In this document: piece after piece, positions 1 through 8,165 of the stretch | Position numbering within the stretch: position 1 is the first letter of the stretch | Layout of the letters: every line of letters begins with the position of its first letter | NCBI GenBank assembly: GCA_041158345.1 | Contig: JBEBBO010000122.1 | Span: 24,163 to 88,162, forward strand | Source: UBA6136 sp041158345 | GTDB taxonomy: Bacteria > Pseudomonadota > Gammaproteobacteria > Methylococcales > Methylococcaceae | Direction of reading: 5' to 3' | Length of the DNA stretch: 64,000 nucleotides | Position numbers and translations under genes: made by a program | The notes under the pieces: model-generated | The model's database searches: none | What the model was told of the DNA's origin: nothing | Seen by the model: the letters and a program-made list of their open reading frames with translations, nothing else

Positions 1-813
1 CCGAATGATCCGACTCCACCAGAACAGACCCGTGTCAAACCCTTGGCAGATCTAGCCGATTGTCTCGAACGCCTCAAAGAAGAGTCCGTCGTCGGCGTCT
101 ACCATGACGCCCAATTCGACATTGCCGAAGCTAGGGCTATGTTTGTTCAGGGAAAAATCTGCCTGAATGAACTTGCCGAAGCTGAGCGTCTCAACGCCGC
201 GATCGCCCACGAGGTCCAGCGTCGTCTCGATAGCCGACTACGGGCCCACCGAGAACTGTTGGATGATCTCAATGAGCGATTAGCCGATAAGGTTTTTTGT
301 AATTTTTCCCTGTTTCAATCTCTGCCAGATGCGTGGGCCATCGGACAAATCTTTCCGGTCATGCCCCTCCAGAGACTGAATGAAGAGCCCACACGTCGTT
401 GTATCGTGCAGGATCTGACCTGCGATTCTGACGGAATGATCGAGCAGTACATCGACCAACAAAGCCTTGAACCGACACTCAGACTCCATCAGGCACGGTC
501 CGGAGAAAGCTATTTGATCGGTTTTTTCCTAGTCGGCGCTTATCAGGAAATTCTTGGAGACATGCACAATCTTTTTGGCGATACCCACGCGGTGAACATT
601 TCCCTGAATAGCCAAGGTCAATACGCAATGATGGATCCTACCCATGGGGATGGTGCCGATGACATGCTTCGTTATGTGCACATTGATCCCTCGGAACTTG
701 AGCGGGCGTATCGGAAAAAGTTGGTGGACGCTGACCTTTCAGCCGAGAGAAAAAAGCTTTTTGAGACAGAACTGATGGCAGGCCTAAGTGCTTACACCTA
801 TCTTGAAGAGTAA
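1..813 (+). CDS. speA: Biosynthetic arginine decarboxylase, C-terminal part (partial)
   Basis: The frame is open from base 1 to the TAA at 811-813, so the window begins inside the gene and about 270 C-terminal residues are present. The E. coli protein has 658. It matches the C-terminal beta domain and tail of the SpeA family of PLP-dependent arginine decarboxylases: NFSLFQSLPD, QIFPVMPLQRL, and AYQEILGDMHNLFGD are hallmark blocks. The family makes agmatine from arginine as the first step of one putrescine route. The PLP-lysine region lies outside the window. A TTG at 43 is only an internal codon, not a start. The next gene begins 12 bases downstream on the same strand. Confidence 0.9.
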   Translation, partial: PNDPTPPEQTRVKPLADLADCLERLKEESVVGVYHDAQFDIAEARAMFVQGKICLNELAEAERLNAAIAHEVQRRLDSRLRAHRELLDDLNERLADKVFCNFSLFQSLPDAWAIGQIFPVMPLQRLNEEPTRRCIVQDLTCDSDGMIEQYIDQQSLEPTLRLHQARSGESYLIGFFLVGAYQEILGDMHNLFGDTHAVNISLNSQGQYAMMDPTHGDGADDMLRYVHIDPSELERAYRKKLVDADLSAERKKLFETELMAGLSAYTYLEE

Positions 814-825
814 CTGAGACCACGT

Positions 826-1707
826 ATGCATCCAATCCCCCAACTCAGAGCCGGTTTCTTGGGGCTGGGCGCCATGGGTGCGCCGATGGCCCATCACCTC
901 CATCGGGCAGGCTTTTTGAAAGGGGTTTACAACCGAACTTGGGCGAAAGCCGCCTCTTTCGTTGAGGATCACCCGGGGATTCTTGTTGCAGGATCTCCTG
1001 AGGCTCTGGCAGCAGCTGTGGATGTCATTTTTCTGTGCGTTTCAGCTGACAGCGATGTCCTTGAGCAAGTTCAAGCCATGGCACCCACTATCCGGGCAGG
1101 TCACATTGTTATTGACTGCTCCACTGTCAGTCGGGATACCGCCATCGAGGCCTCAAATCTTCTGAAGGGCCTTGGTGCAGATTTTTTTGATGCGCCAGTT
1201 ACCGGAGGCGTTGAGGGGGCTCGCAATGGCGTCCTTTCTGTCATGCTGGGAGGAAACCCGGCCCATCTTCCCGATATAGAGCCCCTCCTCGCGACGTTTT
1301 CCAGTCGGCAGATCCATATGGGTGACGTAGGATCCGGCCAGGCTGCCAAAGCGGTCAACCAAGTGATGTGCGCAGGAATCAACGAGGCCGTGACCGAGGC
1401 TCTGGCCTTCGGTGTTGGTTTGGGTCTTGATATTGAAAAGGTCATGGATGCAATTCGCGGTGGCGCTGCAGGCAACTGGTTCTTGGATAAACGCGGTTCC
1501 TCGATGACACAGGGAAGGTTTGATCCCGGTTTCAAACTTGAACTCCATCAGAAAGACCTAAAGATTTGCCTTCTGATGGGTGATGACATCCATCAGAACC
1601 TTCCACTGGCAAGAACCACCTCGAAGCATTACGCCGCACTCATGGATCAAGGACATGGGGCAGAAGATATCTCGGCGCTATACCGCCTTAAGAGACCCAG
1701 CGCTTGA
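826..1707 (+). CDS. NAD(P)-dependent beta-hydroxyacid dehydrogenase (3-hydroxyisobutyrate dehydrogenase family)
   Basis: A 293-residue protein with an N-terminal Rossmann glycine motif (GFLGLGAMGAPMA, about residues 10-22) typical of the 3-hydroxyisobutyrate dehydrogenase/tartronate semialdehyde reductase/GLYR family. The substrate-binding block DAPVTGGVEGA and the catalytic-lysine helix GSGQAAKAVNQ are both present, so it should be active. The substrate cannot be read from the sequence; 3-hydroxyisobutyrate, tartronate semialdehyde, succinic semialdehyde and glyoxylate are all possible. It lies between speA and the Mla-like genes, and its TGA overlaps the putative TTG start of the next gene, so the transporter genes may be translationally coupled to it. 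Confidence 0.85.
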   Translation: MHPIPQLRAGFLGLGAMGAPMAHHLHRAGFLKGVYNRTWAKAASFVEDHPGILVAGSPEALAAAVDVIFLCVSADSDVLEQVQAMAPTIRAGHIVIDCSTVSRDTAIEASNLLKGLGADFFDAPVTGGVEGARNGVLSVMLGGNPAHLPDIEPLLATFSSRQIHMGDVGSGQAAKAVNQVMCAGINEAVTEALAFGVGLGLDIEKVMDAIRGGAAGNWFLDKRGSSMTQGRFDPGFKLELHQKDLKICLLMGDDIHQNLPLARTTSKHYAALMDQGHGAEDISALYRLKRPSA

Positions 1708-2840
1708 AACCACCTCAAATCAGGCCATCCATGCAAGAGGGTGATATCGCCCTTTTCTCGCTCTCTGGCGATTGGTGCATTGACGCAGCGCTCCCCAGCC
1801 TAGATGACATTTCGACTTTTCTCATTCGGGAAAGACCGAAGCGCGTAAAACTTGTCGCAAATGAACTGGGATCCTGGGATAGCGCCTTGCTGACTTACCT
1901 AATTCGTCTTGGCGAACTCCTGGACGAGCGCGGAATCCAGCGGGACGAAGCTGCGCTCCCCAAGGGCGTACTTGGAATGATTGCCCTGTCCAAGGCCGTC
2001 CCAGAACGACAGGATGCGCTGAGAGACCAGGCAACAAATGACTTTCTGACATTGGTTGGCAATCATGCCGTTTGGCTACACAACGACTTTTTCAGACTGG
2101 CTGACTTCATTGGGGAAATCTGCATTGCCGCGGGGCGTTTGTTCCGCGGCAAAAGTCGAATGCGTTGGTCAGATGTGATGAGCCAGCTTCAGGAGTGCGG
2201 GCCGAATGCCCTACCCATCATCAGCCTGATTGGCATTCTGATGGGCATGATCCTCGCTTTTGTCGGCGCTGTTCAACTGAAGGTTTTTGGTGCTCAACTC
2301 CTGATTGCAGATCTTGTGGGTCTTGGAATGGCTCGTGAAATGGGTGCCATGATGACAGCCATTTTGATGGCAGGACGGACTGGATCTGCATTTGCTGCCG
2401 AGCTGGGTTCGATGACGGTCAACGATGAAATTGATGCGTTGAAAACGAGTGGCTTCTCGCCTATCGAGTTTCTGGTGCTGCCGCGAATCATTGCCATGTT
2501 CCTGACCATCCCTTTTCTATGCCTGTTTGCCGACGTTTTGGGGATTTTTGGCGGCTCTATCGTTTCTGCTGCCCTCTTTGATGTCTCCATCCCCGAATAT
2601 CTACAACAACTCAACGTTCGGATGCGCCCTATCGATTTTGAAGTGGGCATCAGCAAATGTGCCGTATTTGGCATTCTCGTTGCGGTTGCTGGTTGCTTTC
2701 GTGGACTTCAGTGTGAAAGGAACGCCGCCTCCGTGGGGTTAGCCACAACCTCGGCAGTCGTGACTGGCATTGTCTTCATTGTGATCTCTGACGCCGTCAT
2801 GACCATGATGATCACCGCACTAGATCTTCTGAAACGATGA
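1704..2840 (+). CDS. MlaE-family lipid ABC transporter permease with N-terminal STAS-like domain
   Basis: A 378-residue permease, about 110 residues longer than E. coli MlaE (260). The C-terminal ~250 residues are a typical MlaE/YrbE domain, with the conserved region GMAREMGAMMTAILMAGRTGSA followed by hydrophobic membrane segments. The first ~110 residues resemble a STAS domain (IALFSLSGDWCIDAALPSL, then LGSWDSALLTYLIRL), which in E. coli is the separate protein MlaB. A fused STAS domain could therefore replace mlaB; that is inference. The TTG at 1704 overlaps the previous stop; an ATG at 1731 is an alternative. The 3' end overlaps the ATPase gene by ATGA. Confidence 0.88.
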   Translation: MKPPQIRPSMQEGDIALFSLSGDWCIDAALPSLDDISTFLIRERPKRVKLVANELGSWDSALLTYLIRLGELLDERGIQRDEAALPKGVLGMIALSKAVPERQDALRDQATNDFLTLVGNHAVWLHNDFFRLADFIGEICIAAGRLFRGKSRMRWSDVMSQLQECGPNALPIISLIGILMGMILAFVGAVQLKVFGAQLLIADLVGLGMAREMGAMMTAILMAGRTGSAFAAELGSMTVNDEIDALKTSGFSPIEFLVLPRIIAMFLTIPFLCLFADVLGIFGGSIVSAALFDVSIPEYLQQLNVRMRPIDFEVGISKCAVFGILVAVAGCFRGLQCERNAASVGLATTSAVVTGIVFIVISDAVMTMMITALDLLKR

Positions 2841-3670
2841 CTCACTCAATGCCCAAATCACCGACGCCAGACTGCGGCTACAACGAAGCCGTTCATATTG
2901 AGGTCAACAACCTCACGATGGCCTACGATGGATTCGTGGTTCAAAAAGAGATGAGTTTCAAGGTTTGTCGGGGCGAAATTTTCATCATCATGGGGCCGAG
3001 TGGCTGTGGCAAAAGCACACTACTCAGGCACTTGATAGGCATCAAAGCCCCCAGTAGCGGGTCCGTTCGATTTGACGGACTTGACCTTTGGGGCGTGAAC
3101 GACGAAACAAGGCACGATCTTCTGCTGAGAATGGGCATCCTTTATCAAAGCGGTGCACTCTGGAGCTCGATGACTTTGGCAGAAAACATCGCCCTCCCCC
3201 TCAGCGCCCATACACGTTTATCTCGAAAGGAAGTGATGGAGCTGGTTTCCTTCAAGCTCTCTCTAGTCGGTTTATCCGGCTTTGAGGATTACTATCCGGC
3301 AGAAATTAGCGGGGGAATGCAAAAACGGGCGGCCTTGGCCCGAGCCATTGCCCTTGATCCTGAAATTCTATTCTTCGACGAGCCGTCCTCCGGCCTTGAC
3401 CCCATCAGCGCAGGACGCCTGGATGAATTGATCGTCCATCTTACGGAAAGTCTCGGGAGTACTGCTGTGGTCGTGACCCATGACCTTGCCAGCATCCTTG
3501 AAATTGGGACCAATTCGATCTACCTCGATATTGAGACAAAAACCATTCTTGCAGAAGGCCCCCCTGGGGACCTTCTTGAAATTTCATCAAGCCAAAATGT
3601 TCGGGATTTCTTGAGCCGGGGACGAAGCCCGGAGCCCAGAGAATACCTGTCGAATGGAAAGCAGCCATGA
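2837..3670 (+). CDS. MlaF-like ABC transporter ATPase
   Basis: A 277-residue ATP-binding subunit with Walker A GPSGCGKSTLL (about residues 53-63), ABC signature SGGMQKRAALARA and Walker B ILFFDEPSSGLDP. The methionine in the signature (SGGMQKR) and the overall pattern are typical of MlaF and related MCE-system ATPases. It should power phospholipid movement between inner and outer membranes with the permease before it and the MCE protein after it. ATGA overlaps at both ends point to one tightly coupled operon. Confidence 0.9.
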   Translation: MTHSMPKSPTPDCGYNEAVHIEVNNLTMAYDGFVVQKEMSFKVCRGEIFIIMGPSGCGKSTLLRHLIGIKAPSSGSVRFDGLDLWGVNDETRHDLLLRMGILYQSGALWSSMTLAENIALPLSAHTRLSRKEVMELVSFKLSLVGLSGFEDYYPAEISGGMQKRAALARAIALDPEILFFDEPSSGLDPISAGRLDELIVHLTESLGSTAVVVTHDLASILEIGTNSIYLDIETKTILAEGPPGDLLEISSSQNVRDFLSRGRSPEPREYLSNGKQP

Positions 3671-4602
3671 AGAGCGTTTCGCACCCAAGGCTAATCGGCC
3701 TTTTTGTCCTTCTAGGACTAGCCCTGTGGACCGTGATCATCATCATGTGGGGAAGTGGAAGCTATTTCAGCTCACTGCCTCGTTATGTCATCTATTTTGA
3801 AGGGTCCGTCAACGGTCTAGCCCCTGGTTCGGTGGTCCGACTCAAGGGCGTTACGATTGGCAAGGTCCTTCAGGTCAAGGTCAGCTACAACCCAGAGTTA
3901 AATCAACTCCTGACCCCCGTCATCGCAGAGATGGATTTTGCAAAAATCGTTGAACCCCACTCAAAACAAACTCCTCCACCGGACCTAGCGACCCTGATAC
4001 AACACGGCCTTCGAGCTCGACTCGGCGTGCAAAGCTTGGTCACTAACCAACTATTCGTCGATCTTGAATTTTTGCCCAACTCCAGCCCACATGCCGTTGG
4101 GGCGCTCAATGCGGAGCATGCTGAGATTCCCACCGTGACATCAACAAAGGAAGAATTGGAAAAAACCTTGGAGCATACGGCAAAGGAAGTGCGTGACCTT
4201 CCTCTTCGGGAAACACTGGAAATGGCCCTTCAAGTCTTGCGTGATACCGATCGCTTGATTGCAAAACCTGAAACCAGTGCAAGTATCGACCGTCTGAACG
4301 ACAGCTTAACCGAGTTAAAGCAGCTCATAAGACATCTCGATACGGTAGCTCAGGATGGCAACGTGATGATTAAACAGCTGAATGGACAACTTCCACCACT
4401 GGTCTCTTCCGCCACGGAAACCATGAAACAGGCTAAATCCAGCTTGGCCTCCATCGGTGATCTAACCCAATCTGATTCCGAACTTGGACAGGCTTTGCAT
4501 GATGTATCAGAGGCCGCAAGGGCAATAAGACGTCTGGCGGACACCCTGGAACGCCAGCCCGATGCCGTCCTCTATGGCAGAAAAACGATCGAACAGAAGT
4601 AG
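3667..4602 (+). CDS. MlaD-family MCE-domain protein
   Basis: A 311-residue protein with one N-terminal membrane helix (residues ~8-28) and an MCE domain (about 38-130) carrying FEGSVNGLAPGSVVRLKGVTIG, a typical MCE-domain start. The remainder is a long alpha-helical region, so it is longer than E. coli MlaD (183 residues). MCE proteins form hexameric periplasmic rings anchored to the inner membrane and conduct lipids. There is no MlaC-like periplasmic carrier and no PqiC/DUF330 lipoprotein next to it; the next gene is kdsD. A role in outer-membrane lipid asymmetry is inferred from family membership and the LPS-related neighbourhood. Confidence 0.87.
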   Translation: MKSVSHPRLIGLFVLLGLALWTVIIIMWGSGSYFSSLPRYVIYFEGSVNGLAPGSVVRLKGVTIGKVLQVKVSYNPELNQLLTPVIAEMDFAKIVEPHSKQTPPPDLATLIQHGLRARLGVQSLVTNQLFVDLEFLPNSSPHAVGALNAEHAEIPTVTSTKEELEKTLEHTAKEVRDLPLRETLEMALQVLRDTDRLIAKPETSASIDRLNDSLTELKQLIRHLDTVAQDGNVMIKQLNGQLPPLVSSATETMKQAKSSLASIGDLTQSDSELGQALHDVSEAARAIRRLADTLERQPDAVLYGRKTIEQK

Positions 4603-4643
4603 GATTTTCCCGAAAGACGGTCATTCTTCAGTCGTCAAGAATG

Positions 4644-4660
4644 GCATAATGTCTGCATGG
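4644..4660 (+). promoter_or_regulatory. Possible -10 element upstream of kdsD
   Basis: The 54-base gap before kdsD contains CATAAT (4645-4650), with a weak -35-like TTCTTC at 4624-4629 and a short 15-base spacer. If used, transcription would start almost at the annotated ATG (4657), giving a leaderless or near-leaderless transcript. It is also possible that kdsD is simply read through from the MCE operon. Only the -10 match is convincing. Confidence 0.3.
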
Positions 4661-5679
4661 GAATACAGAACACCGTGCAATCCTCCGCTCAAGGCGAAAC
4701 AGGCCAGCCACGCACCGATTTGCTCTGCGCATCGGCCCGAAGGGTCATAGAAAATGAGGCGGCAGCCGTTCTTGCGCTCGGTGAGCGCATTGATGATCGA
4801 TTTGCGAAGGCCTGTCGGTTGATTTTGAGCTGCAAGGGCCGAGTCGTTGTGACCGGCATGGGCAAATCCGGTCACATCGGCGGCAAAATTGCCGCCACCC
4901 TCGCGAGCACTGGCACCCCCGCCTTTTTCGTGCACCCCGGTGAGGCGGGTCACGGGGACCTTGGGATGATCACTCGAGAGGACGTTCTCCTGGCCCTGTC
5001 TCACTCGGGCGACTCTTCAGAAGTCCTCACCATCCTGCCAATGCTCAAGCGGCTTGGGATTCCGCTGATTGCCATGACCGGCAAACCTGATTCACCTCTC
5101 GCAAGACAGGCTGATGTGGCTCTGGATACGGCCATTCAAGAGGAGGCCTGCCCCTTGGGTCTAGCGCCAACCTCCAGCACCACCGTCGCATTGGCTTTGG
5201 GCGATGCACTTGCCGTGGCATTGCTCGAAGCGCGAGGTTTTAGCCGCGAAGATTTCGCCTTTTCACATCCCAGCGGCAGCCTTGGCCGAAGACTTCTCAT
5301 TCGCATTATGGATGTGATGCACACGGGTGATGACATTCCGTGTGTCACCGCCAATGTCGCCGTTCGCGATGCGCTACTTGAAATGACTGCCAAAAAGCTA
5401 GGCATGACCGCCGTGACTGGCCCGGATGGCGTCCTTCTTGGAATTTTTACTGACGGTGATCTTCGTCGACTTCTTGAGCGCAGCATTGATGTACACAACA
5501 CCCTCATCCGAGATGTAATCCGCATCGGGTGTAGCACGGTTTCTCCTGAGTGCCTTGCCGCAGAGGGCGTGAGAATCATGGAAGAAAAAAGAATCAGCGC
5601 CCTTTTGGTTGTCGATTCAAACAATCAATTGGTTGGTGCCCTCAACATGCACGACCTTCTTCGTGCAGGGGTGGTCTGA
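4657..5679 (+). CDS. kdsD: Arabinose-5-phosphate isomerase
   Basis: A 340-residue protein (E. coli KdsD: 328) with a SIS sugar-isomerase domain (roughly 40-210) and a pair of CBS domains (about 220-340). It converts ribulose-5-phosphate to arabinose-5-phosphate, the first committed step of KDO synthesis. Diagnostic blocks are VVVTGMGKSGHIGGKIAATLASTG, EEACPLGLAPTSSTT and the C-terminal MHDLLRAGVV. The N terminus from ATG 4657 is about 12 residues longer than in E. coli. The TGA overlaps the ATG of kdsC by one base. Confidence 0.96.
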   Translation: MGIQNTVQSSAQGETGQPRTDLLCASARRVIENEAAAVLALGERIDDRFAKACRLILSCKGRVVVTGMGKSGHIGGKIAATLASTGTPAFFVHPGEAGHGDLGMITREDVLLALSHSGDSSEVLTILPMLKRLGIPLIAMTGKPDSPLARQADVALDTAIQEEACPLGLAPTSSTTVALALGDALAVALLEARGFSREDFAFSHPSGSLGRRLLIRIMDVMHTGDDIPCVTANVAVRDALLEMTAKKLGMTAVTGPDGVLLGIFTDGDLRRLLERSIDVHNTLIRDVIRIGCSTVSPECLAAEGVRIMEEKRISALLVVDSNNQLVGALNMHDLLRAGVV

Positions 5680-6215
5680 TGCTCGAAAAAATCCCCACTG
5701 AGGTCATTGGGCGTGCGGCGAAAGTCCGGCTTCTAATCTGTGATGTAGATGGGGTTTTGACCAACGGGCAGCTTTTTTTTACGCCAACCGGTGATGAACT
5801 CAAGGGCTTTCATGCCAGAGATGGTCATGGCATCAAGCTCGTGCAACGAGCAGGCATCGAAACAGCAGTGATCTCAGGACGACGCTCTCCGGCAGTGGCC
5901 CTTCGCATGGAGAGTCTTGGTGTCCGACACGTATACCAAGGCCATGAGCACAAGCTTGCGGCCTTCGAAGAGTTGATTGAAAAACTTGGCATTTCTCCTG
6001 AGGAGACTTGTTTTATCGGTGATGACCTTTTAGACCTCACGTTACTGCGTCGTGTCGGACTGGCTGTTGCGGTAGCCGATGCACACTTCACCATTCAGAA
6101 TGTCGTTCATTACACGACACAACTGCCCGGTGGTTTTGGGGCTGTAAGAGAAATCTGTGATCTGATTCTGTATGCGCAAGATAAACTGGAAGCAGCTGTC
6201 AGCTCATATCAGTGA
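5679..6215 (+). CDS. kdsC: 3-deoxy-D-manno-octulosonate 8-phosphate phosphatase
   Basis: A 178-residue HAD-family phosphatase that removes phosphate from KDO-8-P in the cytoplasm. Visible motifs are DVDGVLTNG (HAD motif I), VISGR (motif II), the HKLAAF lysine (motif III) and GDDLLDLTLL (motif IV). The frame is open further upstream, but ATG 5679 is chosen because it overlaps the kdsD stop (TGATG) and gives the normal N terminus without a cap domain. It belongs to the kdsD-kdsC-lptC operon. Confidence 0.95.
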   Translation: MLEKIPTEVIGRAAKVRLLICDVDGVLTNGQLFFTPTGDELKGFHARDGHGIKLVQRAGIETAVISGRRSPAVALRMESLGVRHVYQGHEHKLAAFEELIEKLGISPEETCFIGDDLLDLTLLRRVGLAVAVADAHFTIQNVVHYTTQLPGGFGAVREICDLILYAQDKLEAAVSSYQ

Positions 6216-6804
6216 GGCACTGTCATCCATCGGGAGCCATGGCCGCACCGCTCTGGCAATTCTGGTGATGCTACTGTCCTGGTGGTTGGCCGGCACATTG
6301 GGCCCTCATGAAGATTCGCACAGGAAAGCTAAGGCGGGTCGCGTCGATTACTACACAAAAGGACTTCGACGGACCGTCATGGGTGTGGACGGCAATCCCA
6401 AAGAATATTTGGTATCGCAAGAGATGGTCCACTATGAGGAAGAAGACACCGCCGAACTTTATCGCCCAGTTATCACCCTTTATGTGAAGGATGGCCCCCC
6501 TTGGGTCATTAATTCTGAAACTGCCAAAATCCCCGGCAACAGCGAGTTCATATTCCTGAATGGCGATGTCCTCGTCGAAAGGGATGCCAACAAGGATGGG
6601 CGGACTATGCGAATCGAAACCACAAATGTCCGCACGATTCCTGATAAGGACTATGCGGAAACGGATGAATATATTCGGGTCATCAGTCCACCAGACTTCA
6701 TGACCGGAACCGGCGCGACCATTAATTTTGGCAGCAACCTCAACTATCGGATCCTGCACGATGTCAGGAGGAGACACGACGTTGAATCTGAGACGACTGA
6801 ATAA
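6172..6804 (+). CDS. lptC: LPS export system protein LptC
   Basis: A 210-residue bitopic protein: a basic N-terminal stretch, one membrane helix (about residues 26-43, TALAILVMLLSWWLAG), then a periplasmic beta-jellyroll domain. LptC joins LptB2FG in the inner membrane and passes LPS to LptA. The assignment rests on length, topology and its position between kdsC and lptA. The ATG at 6172 lies inside kdsC, giving a 44-base overlap; a later start would lose the N-terminal anchor region. Confidence 0.9.
   Translation: MRKINWKQLSAHISEALSSIGSHGRTALAILVMLLSWWLAGTLGPHEDSHRKAKAGRVDYYTKGLRRTVMGVDGNPKEYLVSQEMVHYEEEDTAELYRPVITLYVKDGPPWVINSETAKIPGNSEFIFLNGDVLVERDANKDGRTMRIETTNVRTIPDKDYAETDEYIRVISPPDFMTGTGATINFGSNLNYRILHDVRRRHDVESETTE
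6766..6784 (+). promoter_or_regulatory. Strong ribosome binding site choosing a TTG start for lptA
   Basis: AGGAGGA at 6766-6772 lies nine bases before the in-frame TTG at 6782, inside the end of lptC. No such site precedes the ATG at 6842. This supports TTG initiation for lptA. Confidence 0.6.
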
Positions 6805-7366
6805 TTGGCATCGGTCAAATCCCAGCGCGCCTGCTAATCGCATGCCCGTGGCCCTCATCATTCAGGCCGCCCTGACGCTTTTCACGCCAATGGCTTCGGC
6901 GCTGACTTCGGATTCCAAACAGCCCATGCTGATCGAATCTGACGACATGATCTATGACGAGGGAAAAGGGGAAACCGTCTACACCGGAAATGTAAAGGCC
7001 ACCCAAGGAAGTCTTGAAGTCACCGGAGAGAAGATGATCATCAACCAGCAGAAGGGCGAATCGGATCAGATGATCATGTTTGGAAAGCCCGCAAGACTGA
7101 AGCAGACCCCGGATGGGGGCGGCCCGGACAACCATGGACTTGGGGACCGAGCCGACTATTTTCCCGACTCAGGTATTCTGATTTTGAACGGTAACGCCAT
7201 GACTTGGGAAGGACCCTCACCTGAAACGAGTGAGCACACGGTCAAAAGCGATCATATTGAATACGACACCAAAAACTCCATCTACAAGGCTGGGACACCC
7301 AAGAGCGCCAAACATCGCGTGCACGTTCGTGTTTTGCCTAAGGAGTCCAAGGAGCCCAAGGAATAA
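6782..7366 (+). CDS. lptA: LPS transport periplasmic protein LptA
   Basis: From TTG 6782 this gives 194 residues (E. coli 185). A basic N-terminal segment leads into a signal peptide ending near ALTPMASA-like sequence (ALTLFTPMASALTS), followed by an OstA/LptA domain: QPMLIESDDMIYDEGKGETVYTGNV is typical. LptA polymerises into the periplasmic bridge that carries LPS to LptD. Starting at ATG 6842 would still leave a usable signal peptide (MPVALIIQAAL), so either start is workable; the strong Shine-Dalgarno favours 6782. It overlaps lptC by 23 bases. Confidence 0.9.
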   Translation: MNLRRLNNWHRSNPSAPANRMPVALIIQAALTLFTPMASALTSDSKQPMLIESDDMIYDEGKGETVYTGNVKATQGSLEVTGEKMIINQQKGESDQMIMFGKPARLKQTPDGGGPDNHGLGDRADYFPDSGILILNGNAMTWEGPSPETSEHTVKSDHIEYDTKNSIYKAGTPKSAKHRVHVRVLPKESKEPKE

Positions 7367-7368
7367 CC

Positions 7369-8094
7369 ATGGCTATCCTGTCCACCCAAAACATCATCAA
7401 GCGCTATCACAAACGAAATGTGGTTGATGGCGTATCGGTTGAAATCCGGACGGGCGAAATTGTGGGCCTTCTGGGTCCCAATGGTGCGGGTAAAACCACT
7501 AGCTTCTACATGATCGTCGGACTGATCACGCCGGATGATGGACAGATTCTCTTGGATGGACGCGACATCTCCCACATGCCTATGCATGAACGTGCTCGGA
7601 TGGGAATTGGCTATCTGCCGCAGGAACCGTCCATTTTTCGAAAGCTCACGGTACAAGAAAACCTGATGGCTGTTCTTGAGTTACGGCCTGAGCTCACCCA
7701 CGGCCAACGGGAACTGATTGCTGGAGAACTACTCGAAGAGTTCAATGTGGGGCATCTTCGACACCAGCCTGCATTGGGCCTTTCTGGGGGTGAAAGACGG
7801 CGCGTGGAAATTGCGCGGGCTCTGGCCTGTGAGCCCCGGTTTATGCTGCTGGATGAACCCTTCGCCGGTGTGGATCCCATTTCCATCATCGATATCCAGA
7901 AAATCATTTTGCATCTTCGGGAGCGCGGGATCGGCATCCTTATTACGGAACACAACGTTCGCGAAACCCTTGGAACCTGCGACAGAGCCTACATCCTTGC
8001 AGGCGGACGGGTAATAGCCGAGGGCCACCCGAGCGACATCGTCGAGAATCCGGAAGTGCGGCAAGTTTATCTTGGCGAAAATTTCTCTATGTAA
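7369..8094 (+). CDS. lptB: LPS export ABC transporter ATPase LptB
   Basis: A 241-residue ATPase, the same length as E. coli LptB. It shows Walker A GPNGAGKTT, signature LSGGERRRVEIARAL and Walker B FMLLDEPFAGVDPIS. LptB powers LPS extraction with LptF and LptG, which are encoded separately at 21101-23266 in this window. It follows lptA by two bases, so it is in the same operon. Confidence 0.96.
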   Translation: MAILSTQNIIKRYHKRNVVDGVSVEIRTGEIVGLLGPNGAGKTTSFYMIVGLITPDDGQILLDGRDISHMPMHERARMGIGYLPQEPSIFRKLTVQENLMAVLELRPELTHGQRELIAGELLEEFNVGHLRHQPALGLSGGERRRVEIARALACEPRFMLLDEPFAGVDPISIIDIQKIILHLRERGIGILITEHNVRETLGTCDRAYILAGGRVIAEGHPSDIVENPEVRQVYLGENFSM

Positions 8095-8165
8095 CCTCGA
8101 CAGGTCTCAGCAAAGGATTCTCGATCAGTGAAACACTTCATCCAACATTTATTTGCAATGCCACG

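Noticed and set aside
1101..1548. Long minus-strand open frames opposite the hydroxyacid dehydrogenase (144 and 131 codons)
   Set aside because: They are antisense shadows; the plus-strand gene has clear family motifs and the minus-strand translations show none.
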